DNA of 64,000 nucleotides from Myotis daubentonii (GCF_963259705.1 NC_081861.1:68243623-68307622), one strand, 5' to 3'; shown: positions 1 through 10,446, counted from the first letter of the stretch. Notes: generated from the sequence alone by a model not told the origin. Program-made: numbers and translations.

Positions 1-212
1 CATTTAATGTTGATATAGCAATAAAGATAACATGAAATTTGAAATCAGAAGATTTAAGTTTTGATCTTGGGTCCAAAAGTAGCTGTATGAGCTTATTCAA
101 GAAAATTTTAGAAAGCACTATTTCCATTCTACACTAACTTCAAATAGTTAGCTACATTTAATGACTAGTAGCCTGGTGCATGAAATTCATGCACATTAAA
201 AGGGAATTAATT

Positions 213-436
213 GCCCTAACCGGTTTGGCTCAGTGGATAGAGCATCAGCCTTCAGAATCAAGGGTCCCAGGTTTGATTCCGGTCAAGGGCATGTACCTTG
301 GTTGCAGGCACATCTCCAGTGGGGAGTGTGCAGGAGGCAGCTGATCAATGTTTCTCTCTCATCGATGTTTCTAACTCTCTATCCCTCTCCCTTCCTCTCT
401 GTAAAAAATCAATAAAATATATTTTTTAAAAAAGGA
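213..436 (+). mobile_element. VES SINE
   Basis: tRNA-derived head with an A box (TGGCTCAGTGGATAGAG) and a B box (GGTTTGATTCC), the conserved GTGCAGGAGGCAGCTGATCA body, a TC-rich stretch and an A-rich tail after AATAAAATAT. It is flanked by an imperfect repeat of AAAGGGAATTAATT, the target-site duplication. It sits inside the Helitron remnant and so is younger than it. Confidence 0.93.
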
Positions 437-686
437 AATTAATTAGTGGATATATTTTAATATTGCTATTTGCCCTTTCTCTATAATAGAAGTGTGAGAG
501 ATGAAAGGAAATTAGTAAAATGTATATGAAAATAATATATGAATTTATTAATAAATAAACAGTAACAAAATGATATAACAACAACAGAGGCATGATATAA
601 AAGCGACAAAAACATGATAAGAAAACAACAAAAACATGATATAAAAACAACAGTGATGCAAACAATGACTGATAAAGTGATTAAAC

Positions 687-890
687 TTATTTTAATATCT
701 CCCTGTACACCACATTAAGAGTGAAAACACTTTCAGAGTGCTTGACTAAAGTTCTTAGAACTTTAACTGTAACATCACATGCTCTTCAAACTCAAGAGAA
801 AGCAACATATAACTGACCATGTGCAAAAACGGGTTCAGGTAGAAATATGCCTACTTTGTCTAGAGTCTGTCCTTGTGATTTATCAATAGT
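687..890 (-). pseudogene. Helitron RepHel helicase, C-terminal fragment (pseudogene)
   Basis: Reading the minus strand from 890 down to a TAA at 687-689 gives 68 codons with [14 protein letters not shown] followed about 15 residues later by HGQLYVAFS. These match the last motifs of a Pif1-like SF1B helicase, where the final motif normally reads V-A-x-S-R. The arginine codon after the serine is now TGA, and a second TGA lies two codons on, so the frame is dead. Upstream of 890 the coding similarity stops abruptly at a GC-rich repeat, which points to an internal deletion that removed the Rep domain and most of the helicase. The full protein would be over 1,000 residues. Helicase identity is inferred from motifs only. 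Confidence 0.7.
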
Positions 891-891
891 C

Positions 892-1135
892 TCCTCCCTG
901 CTGTCAGGGGCCAGGGTGCAAGTGAATAGGCTTGCTAGCTGGCAGGCCCCTGACAGCAAACTTGCCACCTGTCAATTCTGTGAGGAAAGGGGCTCCCTCC
1001 TCCCTCCTGTCAGGGTCCAGGGTGCAGGTGAATGGGGTTCCTGGCTGGCAGGCCACTGACAGCAAGCTATCCAACAGTGGATTCTGTGAGGAATGGGGCT
1101 CCCTCCTTTCTACTGTCAGGGTCTAGTTTGAAGGT
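892..1135. repeat. ~105-bp tandem repeat inside Helitron
   Basis: Two full units and part of a third, each holding CTGTCAGGG(T/G)CCAGGGTGCA, then GCTGGCAGGCC and ATTCTGTGAGGAA. GC-rich minisatellites like this are common in non-autonomous bat Helitrons. The short open frames here follow the repeat period and are not genes. Confidence 0.75.
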
Positions 1136-1502
1136 CGGCCATGCTCCCCATTGGGCCAGACACAGAGTTCTACCATGCTGTGGCCTCTACCTCAGCAACC
1201 CAGGACTGACTGCTGCTGGGTGCTCCTGGTGCTCTGAGGGTGGGTTCTTCCCTCAGGCCACAGGGGAAACAGCTGGGGAGGGTGCAACCCTTTTCAAAGT
1301 GACCCAGGATTCAGTGGGTCCACACTCCGAGTGTGGGTTCCTGCCTCAAACCCCGCCCTTATAGGAAACAGCTGGGAGAAACAGCTTGGGGGAGGGCGCA
1401 GCCATTGTCAAGACAACCCCTGTAGGACTGACTTCCTTCCACTTGGTCGCAGCTGTTCTTCTGGATGTGATGAACACCACCCATGGTTTTTATATAAGTA
1501 GA

Positions 1503-1800
1503 TGATAATGAGGTTGATAATTATTGCCATTGTTAGTAATAGTGTTCTAAAACTATCACCACCACTGCTACCATCACCTTTCATTTAGTGAGTATGAAGC
1601 ATTTTCATAAATGCTTTATAAGTATCACCTTATTTAATTCTTATAATGACACTTGATGCTGAAAAATTATCACACCCTTTTACAAAGAAGAAAATGTAGA
1701 TCAAAGTGGTTAAGAAACTTAGTCACCCTACTTGTAAGGTCTACAGCTGAGGCTTAAATCTACCTTTTCTGGATTCTAAAGTTTATGCTCTAGATGTTAG
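1503..1800 (-). repeat. MIR SINE, antisense, degraded
   Basis: Antisense MIR order is visible: a position like AGTGAGTATGAAGCATTTTC, then CTTATTTAATTCTTATAATGA, then AGAAGAAAATG and GTGGTTAAGAAACTTAGTCA. Divergence is high, as expected for this old mammal-wide SINE. Confidence 0.6.
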
Positions 1801-1974
1801 CTCTATGGCAGGAGGCATTCTGTAATTTTCTCTTTGGGAACACTGCTATATCCCAATGCTTTAAAAAAGTGCCTGGTACAAAGTAGAACTGCAATAAACA
1901 TTTAAAGGCTGAATCAAATAACAAGAAAGTCCTCTATTATTTGATGATGTGATTATTGCTAATTAGAGCTAGAG

Positions 1975-2195
1975 TATAGTAATTAACTATGCATCTTAGT
2001 CAAAAGCACAAATTCTGGAGCCATATTGCCTGGAATCAACTGTTGTCTCTAACACTTATCACAGATGTGACTCCAGGTATGTTTCTTCTTGTCCTTTTGT
2101 TTCATCATCTGTAGAATAGAGAAATAACAGTTCCTACTCCAGAGTATTTAAAATGAAGGTTAAGTGAGTAAAGTAAGTGCTTCCATAGTAGCTGC
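1975..2195 (+). repeat. MIR SINE, sense, degraded
   Basis: Sense MIR landmarks occur in order: AAATTCTGGAGCCATATTGCC, a variant of the CTGTGTGACCTTGG block, CATCATCTGTAGAATAG, and a trailing AAGGTTAAGTGAG. Old copy with many substitutions. Confidence 0.55.
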
Positions 2196-2214
2196 CATTT
2201 TAATGGTAATTTAT

Positions 2215-2990
2215 TTTAATATCTTTATAGGTATATAATTCACATACCACATAACTCACCCATTTAAAGTATAATTTCATGGTTTTTAGTATATTCACAA
2301 ATATCTGTAAATCATCATCATAGTCAATTTTAGAACATTTTATTACCTTGAAAAGAAAAAACAAAAAAAACTCACACCTTTTTTATTTTTTAAATATTTT
2401 TAGTATTTTTTTTATTGCTTAAAGTATTAAAAAGAGTATTATATATGTCTCCTTTTTTCCCCCCTTGAAACCTCACACCTTTTAGCTACCACCTCCATAT
2501 CTTCCCATTTTTTCCAAGCTTTAAATAACCACTAATCCATTTTGTTTTTGTCTCTTCAAATTTTTCTGTTCTGGACATATGAATGAAATAATATAATGTA
2601 TATTATTTTGTTGCTGGATTCCTTCACTCATCATAATAATCTCAATATTAATTTGTGTTGCATAATGTTTCAGTAAGCCATTCTTTCTTATATTCCAATA
2701 ATATCTCATTTTATGGATATACTGCTTTTGTTTACACATTCATCATTTGAACATTTGGGTTGTTTACAGCTGTGTCTATTATAAATAACATGACTGTAAA
2801 CATACGTATATAAGTTTTTGCATGGACATCTTTTAATTTATCTTGGGTTTAGCTATTGTTGGGTAATATAATAATTTTATGTTTTATCATTTGAGGAACT
2901 TCTGGACTTTTTCCAAAAACAGCTGTATCATTTATATTCCCACCAGCAATGTACAAGAGTTGAATTTCTTCACATCTTTGCTAAAAAGGT
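2215..2990 (-). mobile_element. Old L1 (L1M-type) 3' region, antisense
   Basis: The text follows the familiar antisense L1M tail: a stretch near ATAATTCACATACCACATAA, then CCACTAATCCATTTTG, TTCTGGACATATGAATGAA, CATTTGGGTTGTTTACAG, and TTCCCACCAGCAATGTACA near 2937-2956. It is interrupted at about 2387-2474 by a short younger L1 tail. No coding potential is left. Confidence 0.7.
2387..2474 (-). mobile_element. Short bat L1 3'-end insertion, antisense
   Basis: A T-rich start followed by TATATATGTCTCCTTTTTTCC and a C-run matches, in reverse, the 3' end of the L1-type elements seen elsewhere in the window (for example just before 57839). CTCACACCTTTT occurs on both sides, consistent with a target duplication. 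Severe 5' truncation is normal for L1. Confidence 0.6.
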
Positions 2991-3754
2991 GATTTACTTT
3001 TAACTTTTTAACTTTAGAATTAAAGACTAACTATTCTTGTCTAAATATATAACTTTATACTGGTGCCAAAATTAGTTTAACAAGATTAACAAATCTACGT
3101 AGTATGAACTATTCTATTATATGAGCTTAATGCACGATTCCATGGTACTAAGATGCCAAACTCATCCTTTCAGAGGACTAAAAAGTTACCTATTTCCTGA
3201 TATGAATTTACCTATAATTTGAAATACATATTTTAAATAAATTCCTTCTGCTAAAACGAATAAAATCTAAAAGAAAGTTATCAAAGTATTATTTATTAAA
3301 ATACAAACTACCTTATGCCACTGAAAGAAAGAATAGTTGGAATCAGACATTGGGTATCATGGGACAATGACATTGCATTCCTGTACAAGGTGTAATGATA
3401 TTGAAAGTACTGCATTAAATTCAGTTGAAATAGGTTTTCATGAATTCTAAATTTTAATATTGGAACATGCAGAGATTATATGAATTTTCAGAATAAGAAT
3501 CAAATTTGGGGGGAGCAATTATTTATTCAAGATTCATTCTAGAATATATCTAATAAAGCTAAACAAGAATAAAACACTCTTAAAATGACTTAGAAACAGG
3601 ATATTATGGATGATACCAAATTCCTCAATTATTACCAGAAGCCAGGGTCTAGTTAGAATATACTTGCATTTGTTCTTACATAATCTTTTTGGCTTATTCA
3701 AAACCCTAAGTTTGCCTTGAAACATTCTTAATACTATGAAAGTAACAAAAGCTT
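2991..3754. other. No recognised feature (AT-rich)
   Basis: AT-rich sequence without a convincing open frame, RNA gene or recognisable repeat. Confidence 0.5.
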
Positions 3755-4140
3755 TGACAGAAGCCAGACCCTAGCCCATAACTCATCTAAGGCCATAGAC
3801 CTTTTACTTGACCCACAGTAAATTTCCACTACTCACCCCACCCAACTCTAAGTCTATTCTAAATATGGTCGTCTCTCATCCTGCCCAAAGAACAGAGTAT
3901 GCTGTACATCTGAATCCTGCTGATGCCTGCTCCATCCCAGAGTCCCCACCTTAACCTTTAAACAGCCCTTAAAAACATCAGTCCCTCATGGAGATAGGGC
4001 CATTAGCTCTCTATAGCTCTCTGCCCCTTTCCTCCCTTGAAATGTGAATAAACCCTCACCTTTCTGCTCACCATTCTCTGTGAATTCTTTCACAATCCAT
4101 GGCTTACATTGAGACAGCCATTAGAATCTGCCTAACAACA
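3755..4140 (+). mobile_element. Probable solo LTR
   Basis: About 385 bp starting TGACAGAAGCCAGACCC and ending GCCTAACA, with a C-rich, moderately GC-rich body unlike its AT-rich flanks, a poly(A) signal in GTGAATAAACCCTC at about 4046, and a U5-like tail after it. No target duplication could be found, so the ends are approximate and the family unnamed. Confidence 0.5.
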
Positions 4141-4549
4141 GACAAATCTGCTTTCTGAAAATATTGCATGTCAGTAGAAATAATGTTTCATTTTTAAGTG
4201 TTTGAGATTTGCATAACGACAACTTTGTTTGCTGTAAAAGACATATACATTTGTCTCCAATATCACTTTAAACTGCAGATCATCTTAATGTGTCATTCTT
4301 GTGAAATACGCAAATCTGTCTAAGAACGTTGCATTATGTCTATTAAAGCTTGTAGATGTTTACAAAAATGAACAGAGTAATAAAGTGATTATGATTATAA
4401 ACATCAGAATACAAAGGATCTTCCTTATTTAGTGGAAGAAAAACACTTTTTTTAAAAAAATGCAATAGCTACCAGAGTGCTTAATTCTGTGACTACATGT
4501 TTTTTTTATATATTAAATAAAGGCATTACCTATGATGAAAATTAAAAAG
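4141..4549. other. No recognised feature
   Basis: AT-rich spacer between the solo-LTR-like element and the retrovirus. I see nothing in it. Confidence 0.5.
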
Positions 4550-5037
4550 TGATCTATGTACTTGCCGTTATAGTGAGAAGGCTAAAAAGGGCTAATTCTA
4601 ATGTAACCCTGATATTTGGGGGGCTAGCGAACTGAATCCATGCCAGCAAGCTCAGTGTACATTCTTGATAACCTATAATTAAGTCACTACCTCCTTCCCA
4701 GAAACTGGTCTTGCAGAACCTGTTACAGAGGCCATAAAACTGTGAAGAGTGCACTGCCCCAGAGAGAAGGTTATTAATGCTGGTGCCAGCCCAGACCATC
4801 AGATATGGCCTGGAGACCCCCAACACCTGGGGGCCTTCTTGCAAGACCCGCGAAAAGGACCAGAAGAATAATCCATATTTGCAGGACAAAGACCACAGGG
4901 AGATATAAAGAGAAGCCCCCCTGCATGTTTCGGTACTCAGATTTGGAAAGTTATTCACTGAGTCCACCAGCGTAAGTAAAAAGTGTCCCTCCTTTTCTTT
5001 TAAAGTGTTGCTTGGTTTTCTTTGGTCTTCTTCAACA
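4550..5037 (+). mobile_element. 5' LTR of the ERV
   Basis: Taken to run from TGATCTATGT at 4550 to AACA at 5034-5037, two bases before the primer site. A TATA-like AGATATAAAG lies near 4901, followed by GC-rich sequence that would be R and U5. There is no 3' LTR to align it with, so the left edge is uncertain and the right edge is set by the primer site. Confidence 0.55.
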
Positions 5038-5039
5038 AC

Positions 5040-5057
5040 TGGTTCCCTAACTGGGAA
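5040..5057 (+). promoter_or_regulatory. Primer-binding site, tRNA-Glu type
   Basis: TGGTTCCCTAACTGGGAA. By comparison with the 18 bases complementary to a tRNA-Glu 3' end it differs by two transitions. TGG start and position right after the LTR both fit a retroviral primer site. It would prime minus-strand DNA synthesis. Confidence 0.65.
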
Positions 5058-5399
5058 CCCAACAGCACTTGGCTTTTTTTGCCTTCAGTGAGGGGACAGG
5101 GCTTGGTGCCTGGGGGCATGAGATAGGCCACTGAAAGGCGCGCCCTGCTGACTTTAGCAGAATTGAACTGGGGAACTCTTGGCGCTCCCGGACCTCAGCC
5201 TAGGACCCAGCCGGCATCTGGAGAAAGTGAACGGACACTTCTGGACATGTCGACAGAATCTGTAAGGTAGGGGCCCCAGTTAGTCAAGCCCACTCCAAGT
5301 GAGTGGAAGGGGGAGCTTGATCACCTCCCTGGAAGTCATAGGACTTCATCAGGTAAATTAGTCAGGAATCCGGTGGACTATTTTTAAAACCCTGAGTGA
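5058..5399 (+). other. ERV leader between primer site and gag
   Basis: Untranslated leader expected to hold the splice donor and packaging region. GC-rich with several G runs. I cannot point to a certain splice donor or packaging structure. Confidence 0.4.
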
Positions 5400-6560
5400 A
5401 TGTCTGGTGAAAGTGTATGAGTGTGGAGGGAGAGGGCTTGCCCTCTCCTATCCTTTGTGTGGCTCCACGACCTTGGTTACGGAGTCCGAGTGGGCCCCAA
5501 CCTGCAGTTCTGCGATTTGTCATATGGCATAACGGTGACTCACCCCTACGAGGAGGTGACCAGGCCTGGGGTTCATACAGGTGCACCTTAGCTAAGACAA
5601 ACATAAGCTCCCAAGGGAGGGAGGGCCTGTCTATTATTATCAGCCCTTTACCACAAGTGACATCCTGAATTGGAAGCAACACACCCCACCTTATTCCGAA
5701 AAACCTCAGGCCATGGTAGATCTCTTAGAAATGATTTTCCAGACCCAGAAGCCCACCTGGGTGAACTGCAAGCAGCTCCTTTTCACATTCTTTAACACTG
5801 AGGAGTGCACGAAAGTAGTATCAGAGGCTCGGAAGTGGCTCCAGACCCAGGCCCGGGCAGGAATATTAGGTACAGACAGATGGGCCAGGAAGGCCTTCCT
5901 AGATGAGGAACCTGATTGGAACCCAAACTCAGAAGACGGAAGGGCCGGGCTAGAAAGATATCAGCTGGCCTTCCTCCAGAGGGTCAGGGCCGGAGCCAAG
6001 AAGCCCACCAACATGGCTAAAATCTCTGAGGTTTTCCAGAGTCTGACGAAAGTCCAGCAGCTTTCTATGAGAGACTGTGTGAGGCATACCGGATCTACAC
6101 CCCCTTTAAACTTGAGGCCCCGGAAAATCAAACCATGGTAAATGCCGCCTTTGTAGGCCAAGCCCAGCCTGATATCAGGAGAAAATTACAGAAGCTGGAA
6201 GGGTTTGCAGGAAAAAATGCCACCGAACTGCTGGAGATAGCCAACAAGGTTTTTATCAACTGAGACAATGTGGCAAGGAGGGAGGAAGAAAAGAGAAGGG
6301 CTAATATAAAAGCAGCAGCTTTTAGAGGCTCAGGTTCTCAGACAAATCAGAAAGGGAAACAAGAATACAGATCAGGGGGAAAAGGAAGAGCGAGACTGAG
6401 ACGAGACCAGTCTGCCTATTGTAAGGAGATAGGACACTGGAAGAATGAATATTCCAAATGACAAAGTAAGAAAACTGGGCCCCCTTTTCAGCCCAGTGGT
6501 TATCAACCAGAACCACCCGAAGCAGATCTCATTGGGCTAGCAGTGGCTGATTCTGACTAG
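5400..6560 (+). pseudogene. gag: ERV gag pseudogene (matrix-capsid-nucleocapsid)
   Basis: The clearest open part is 5713-6141, with a capsid-type segment containing TQARAGILGTD and NMAKISEVFQ, a typical gammaretroviral capsid run. Matrix-like sequence upstream (about 5400-5712) is broken by stops. Near 6050-6065 the homologous frame changes, and capsid similarity continues in another frame to a TGA at 6261-6263. A lysine/arginine-rich stretch follows, then a degenerate zinc knuckle at about 6405-6455 in which only one Cys and the His of the CCHC set are kept. Gag would form the virion core; this copy is not translatable as one protein. Confidence 0.75.
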
Positions 6561-6599
6561 GACAGACTGGGCACTTTTAAGCTAGGCCCCCATGAGCCC

Positions 6600-7082
6600 A
6601 TGGTCAGAATGAAAATTGGGGGCCAGACTGAGGACTTTATGGTTGATACAGGAGCTGAGCACTCAGTAGTCACTCAGAAAGTAGTGCCTCTCGCAGGAAA
6701 GGAGGTCACCATTATTGGAGCTACTGGGGATCAGACTCATAGACCATTCTGCTGCCCTCGCCGATGCCAACTTGGTGGTCACCAAGTAATTCATGAATTC
6801 CTGTACTTGCCAGACTGTCCAGTGCCTCTAATGGGTAGAGACCTTTTAGCCAAAATGGGGGCAGAAATCACCTTTGCTCCAGATAGCTCAGTACAGCTTC
6901 GCCTAAGTGAGGAGACCTCCCCAATGATTCTGTCCCTAGCAGTGCGAAGGGAGGAAGAGTGGAGACTTTATACCCCCCAGTCAAAGGCCTCACCATTAGA
7001 ACCTGAATTAGAGAAAGAATTCCCGCTGGTCTGGGTGGAGGGAATCCTCCAGGCCTGTCTAAGGACCTCGCCCCAGTACTGA
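6600..7082 (+). pseudogene. pro: ERV protease (pro) fragment
   Basis: An open stretch of 160 codons with the retroviral aspartic protease active site DTGA at 6645-6656 and the C-terminal LMGRDLL segment at about 6831-6851 that marks this fold. The active-site motif is intact. The ATG at 6600 is only the first in the open stretch; in gammaretroviruses pro is made as part of Gag-Pro-Pol by stop readthrough, so a native start is not expected. The frame ends at a TGA (7080-7082) just before the reverse transcriptase homology, which continues in other frames. Confidence 0.8.
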
Positions 7083-8030
7083 TCGACTTAAAGCCTGGGG
7101 CACAGCCTGTTAAAATCCGCCAATATCCAATTCCAAGGGAAGCACGCCTAGGAATCCAGGTCCACTTAAACCAGCTGCTTCAGTGCGTACTTATTAAACG
7201 ATGCAGGTCTCCATGGAATATGCCTCTCTTGCCTGTCAAAAAATCTGGGACTAATGACTACCACCCCATACAGGATCTACGGGCTGTTAATGAGGTTGTT
7301 ATTACCCTGCATTCAATGCTGCCAAATCCCTACACTCTTCTGGGGCTCATTCCATCAGAGGCAGACTGGTTTACATGCCTAGATCTGAAAGATGTCTTTT
7401 TCTGCCTTATATTAGCTCCTTCCAGCCAGCCTCTTTTCACTTTTGAATGGGAAACCCAACTACAGGGTCCAATTAGCAGTTCACCTGGACCAGACTGCCA
7501 CAAGGGTTCAAGAACTCTTCTACTCTTTTTAGTGGAGCACGGGCATCTGATCTGCCTAAGCTCTCAGGACAGGACTTGGGGTGTGTTCTACTCCAATATG
7601 TAGACGACCTCCTACTGGCTAGCTCCACACGAACTCAGTGCTGGGAATCAACACGAGCCCTTCTGAGACTATTAACTGAAACAGGTTATCGGGTGTCTAA
7701 GAAAAAAGCACATATTTGTCAGAAAGAAGTCAAGTATCTAGGCTTCCGAATCACCCAAGGGAAAAGAAGGCTAGGGACTGAAAGGAAGCAGGCAGTATGC
7801 GCCATCCCAGTCCCTTGCACCCAGCGGCAGATTCGGGAATTCCTGGGAGTGGCAGGGTTTTGTCCAATTTGGATCCCAGGGTTTTCAGACCTGGCTAAAC
7901 CTCTCTATGAAGCTTTAAAAGGAGAAGAGAAGGCACCCATCAGCTGGGGTCCCGAACAGGAGAAAGCCTTCACCACCATAAAGGCAAAGCTCACTGAGGC
8001 CCCAGCACTAGGGCTACCAGATGTGACATG
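7083..8030 (+). pseudogene. pol: ERV reverse transcriptase domain, frameshifted
   Basis: Finger and palm sequence is spread over at least two frames. The segment 7220-7603 carries RT-like DLRAVNEVV and a degraded catalytic-loop region. A different frame, open from about 7486 to 8031, carries LPQG at 7495-7506 and the catalytic YVDD at 7597-7608, then a thumb/connection region with KYLGFRITQG. The last part (REFLGVAGF, then AKPLYE) is typical of gammaretroviral pol. The enzyme copies viral RNA into DNA; at least one frameshift near 7450-7486 inactivates this copy although the YVDD is intact. Confidence 0.82.
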
Positions 8031-8798
8031 AGAATTCAATGTTTTTATTCACGAGAACAGCGGGGTAGCCCTAGGAGTTCCAACCCAGGAATTGGGACCC
8101 TGGCAAAGACCAATAGCCTTTCTCTCCAAACAGATTGATCCAGTTGCCTCCGGGTGGCTTCCGTGTCTCAGGGCCCTTGCAGCCAAGGCATTGTTAGTCA
8201 AAGAAGTGGATAAGCTTACCTTAGGACCAAACTTAAATGTAAAATAAAAGTACCTCATGCTGTTGTCACCCTGATGGAAGCAAGGGGGCAGCACTGTCTG
8301 ACTCATGCTCAAATGACTCAGTATCAAGGTCTGTTATGTGAGAATCCACTGGTATGAAGGATGGTCAGCGCAGAAGGCAGTACTTTGGGCCATAGAGCCT
8401 TAGAACTCAGTAAGAATAAGCGTGCCAACATCTACACTGACTCGTGCTATGCCTTTGCTACCCTGCATATCCATGGGGCCATATATAAGGAAAGGGGGCT
8501 CTTATTGGCCAGAGGAAAAGGAATCAAAAATCAGAATGAAATTTTAAAGTTACTAGAAGCAGTCTGGGAGCCCAAGGAAATAGCTGTCATCCACTGCAAA
8601 GGTCACCAGCAGGGGAAAGACTCAGTATCAGAAGGAAACCAGCGTTCTGACTCCGCAGCCAAGCTGGCTGCTAAAGAACAAGGGGCACCATCACGGACCA
8701 TGTTGGCCCCTGAATTACCTGAACCTCCGAAATACACTCCTCAGGAGGAGGAATGGGCCCAGCAAGAAGGAGGCAAGAGAACAAAGGAAGGCTGGTAG
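8031..8798 (+). pseudogene. pol: ERV connection and RNase H region
   Basis: The RT frame closes with TGA at 8029-8031 and homology carries on with several stops. From 8361 an open stretch of 145 codons includes IYTDSCYAFATLH, which holds one of the acidic RNase H residues, and the C-terminal CKGHQQG plus SDSAAKLA segments. RNase H would remove the RNA strand during reverse transcription. The first part of the domain (about 8040-8360) is interrupted, so the domain is not intact. Confidence 0.75.
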
Positions 8799-9563
8799 AT
8801 ACTCCCAGATCATAGGGTTTATGTCCCAGAACAGTTAGCTCATAAGGTGGTCCTCCAGGAGCATGAACTTACTAATTTAGGGAAGACTGCCCTAGAAGCT
8901 TTGTCAGGCAAGTACTACCTAATTGCCCATCTTCCTTACTTGTGTGCCTCAGTCTCTCAGAGTTGCCTCCTCTGTGCTCAGAACAATGCCAAACAGGGTC
9001 CTATGGGACCGATAGGAGTCCAGCGCTGTGGGCAAGCTCCTTTCGAGGACTTAGAAGTAGATTTTACAGAAATAGGGCCTAGTCAAAGAAATAAATACCT
9101 GCTTGTCTTTGTTTGCACCTTTTCAGACTGGGTCGAGGCATATCCCACTTGCACGGAAAAGGCAAGAGAAGTCACTAAGGCATTGCTGAAGAATATAATT
9201 CCACGGTATGGAATGCCTCTGACCATAGAGTCCGATAATAGCCCAGCCTCTGTAGCAGAAATAGTGCAACAGGTAGCTAAGGCTTCAGGAATTAAATGGA
9301 ACCTACATAAAGCCTACAGGCCTCAGAGTTCAGGGAAAATAGAGCACATGAATCAGACTATAAAGCTGACTATGGCTAAAGCTATGCCAAGAGACAGCCT
9401 TACCCTGGATAGATATCTTGCTTCTTGTACTCCTGCGAGTACACTGTGCCCCAAGGGCCAGGGTAGGTTTCTCTCCCTTTGAAATTCTATATGGTAGACC
9501 CCCTCCCTTAATTCGGCCAAAGGAAGTAAATATGCTTTTGACTGGGGCCTGTTTTATATCTTA
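8799..9563 (+). pseudogene. pol: ERV integrase, truncated at its C-terminus
   Basis: Open from 8847 to 9482. A CLLCAQNN segment is the CC half of the zinc-binding HHCC domain; the HH half is near 8860-8890. The catalytic core shows Asp at 9060-9062, Asp at 9234-9236 and Glu at 9342-9344, giving the D, D-35-E spacing of integrases. The residue after the second Asp-Asn is Ser where Gly is usual. After 9482 the frame is broken; similarity runs on to GRPPPLIRP-like sequence and is lost near 9563. Nothing of env follows. Confidence 0.8.
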
Positions 9564-10108
9564 GATATATAAACATCAAAATTTAACATTATAATGCTAG
9601 GAATTAGTGTCCTACGTGGAAAAAAATAAATTACACTATGAATAATGTTTCAAATATGCATGAATAATTCTGAATAGATAAATATTATCTATATATACCC
9701 TATACTACTTCATTTCTTAACTAATAAGTATCTCTGCTTGAGTCAGAACATTCAGATGTTTGTTTTTACAATGTAGTAGCTATTTGCATTGATTTTAATG
9801 TTAGGCAATATTCAATGTTTTTACAAACACAAGTAACATGGCCAGTTCCACAATCTGGAGGTTTTTCTATAATGTAGGCAAGCTAGTAAATTAAAAAATT
9901 GATCAGTTTCCCAATTCAGACATTTCAGTTCTTTCTTCTGTTTTAATATGGTTAATTCAAATGCATCATATGTAAAGAACATATCTCATGTGTGGGGAAA
10001 AGAGCAAGGATTCATAATTAGCTTCCCTTCTGGGCAATCAGTACTGCTCAGTGTGACAACATTAAGGAAATACAGCCTAGAATGAATTTTGTTTCTTACA
10101 CCAATTCT
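9564..10108. other. No recognised feature
   Basis: AT-rich sequence downstream of the truncated ERV. No env, polypurine tract plus LTR, or other recognised element. Confidence 0.5.
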
Positions 10109-10112
10109 AATT

Positions 10113-10152
10113 CATTCACTCATTCATTCATTCATTCATTCATTCATTCATT
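10113..10152. repeat. (CATT)n microsatellite
   Basis: About ten uninterrupted CATT units. Confidence 0.95.
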
Positions 10153-10258
10153 TACCAGGCTACTACTAAGGATACAGTAATTGCAAAGACAGAGTCATCT
10201 TTGACCATAAAGAGATTACAGTTAACAATAAAGATAATTTTTTTAAAGAAAGATTATA

Positions 10259-10435
10259 CAGTGGGGCCTTGACTTACGAGTTTAATTCGTTCTGAGACCG
10301 AGCTCGTTAAGGAGCTCGTTAAGGAGCTTGTTAACTCAAATTACTCTATCAACTCAATGCAAAAAATCGGCGGAGAGACAGTTGGTATCTCAAAAAACTC
10401 GTTAGTCGGGACACTCGTAAGTCAAAGCCCCACTG
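10259..10435. mobile_element. 177-bp Tc1/mariner-type MITE
   Basis: Terminal inverted repeats: CAGTGGGGCCTTGACTTACG at the left and the reverse complement of CAGTGGGGCTTTGACTTACG at the right, one mismatch in the first 20. TA lies on both sides (10257-10258 and 10436-10437), the target duplication of the Tc1/mariner/pogo superfamily. No coding capacity. A small direct repeat (GAGCTCGTTAAG) lies inside. Confidence 0.85.
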
Positions 10436-10446
10436 TAGTCTTTAGT

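Larger units (their letters stand above)
165..1502 (-). mobile_element. Helitron (HeliBat-like), minus strand, with helicase remnant
   Basis: On the minus strand the element starts with TC (1501-1502, next to T on the plus strand) followed by CTACTTATATAAAA and ends in CTAG at 165-168. Just inside that end is the HeliBat 3' hairpin (GTGCATGAATTTCATGCAC on the minus strand) and the usual GCACC-rich end. A VES SINE at 213-436 was inserted later. The interior keeps a short coding remnant of the Helitron helicase (687-890) and then passes into a GC-rich repeat block. The 3' end is secure; the 5' end is inferred from its TC plus AT-rich start and is less certain. Confidence 0.7.
4550..9563 (+). 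mobile_element. Class I (gammaretrovirus-like) endogenous retrovirus, 3'-truncated
   Basis: In order: an LTR-like region ending just before a primer-binding site at 5040-5057, a leader, gag, protease with DTGA, reverse transcriptase with LPQG and YVDD, RNase H, and integrase with a D, D-35-E layout. Homology ends in the integrase C-terminal region near 9563. No env and no 3' LTR are recognisable downstream. Every gene has stops or frameshifts, so this is a fossil copy unable to make its proteins. Gag, pro and pol layout and the tRNA-Glu-type primer site resemble the HERV-E-like group; that placement is an inference. Confidence 0.85.

Noticed and set aside
233..320. tRNA gene, suggested by A and B boxes
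   Set aside because: The boxes belong to the SINE head; the fold lacks a proper acceptor stem, and the same head occurs in many SINE copies here.
233..415. 60-codon open frame, nearly the same as one at 59352-59534
   Set aside because: Both are translations of VES SINE copies. Similarity comes from the SINE, not from a protein family.
10113..10152. Direct repeats suggestive of a CRISPR array
   Set aside because: Simple microsatellite without spacers; other tandem repeats in the window are Helitron minisatellites and the genome is mammalian.
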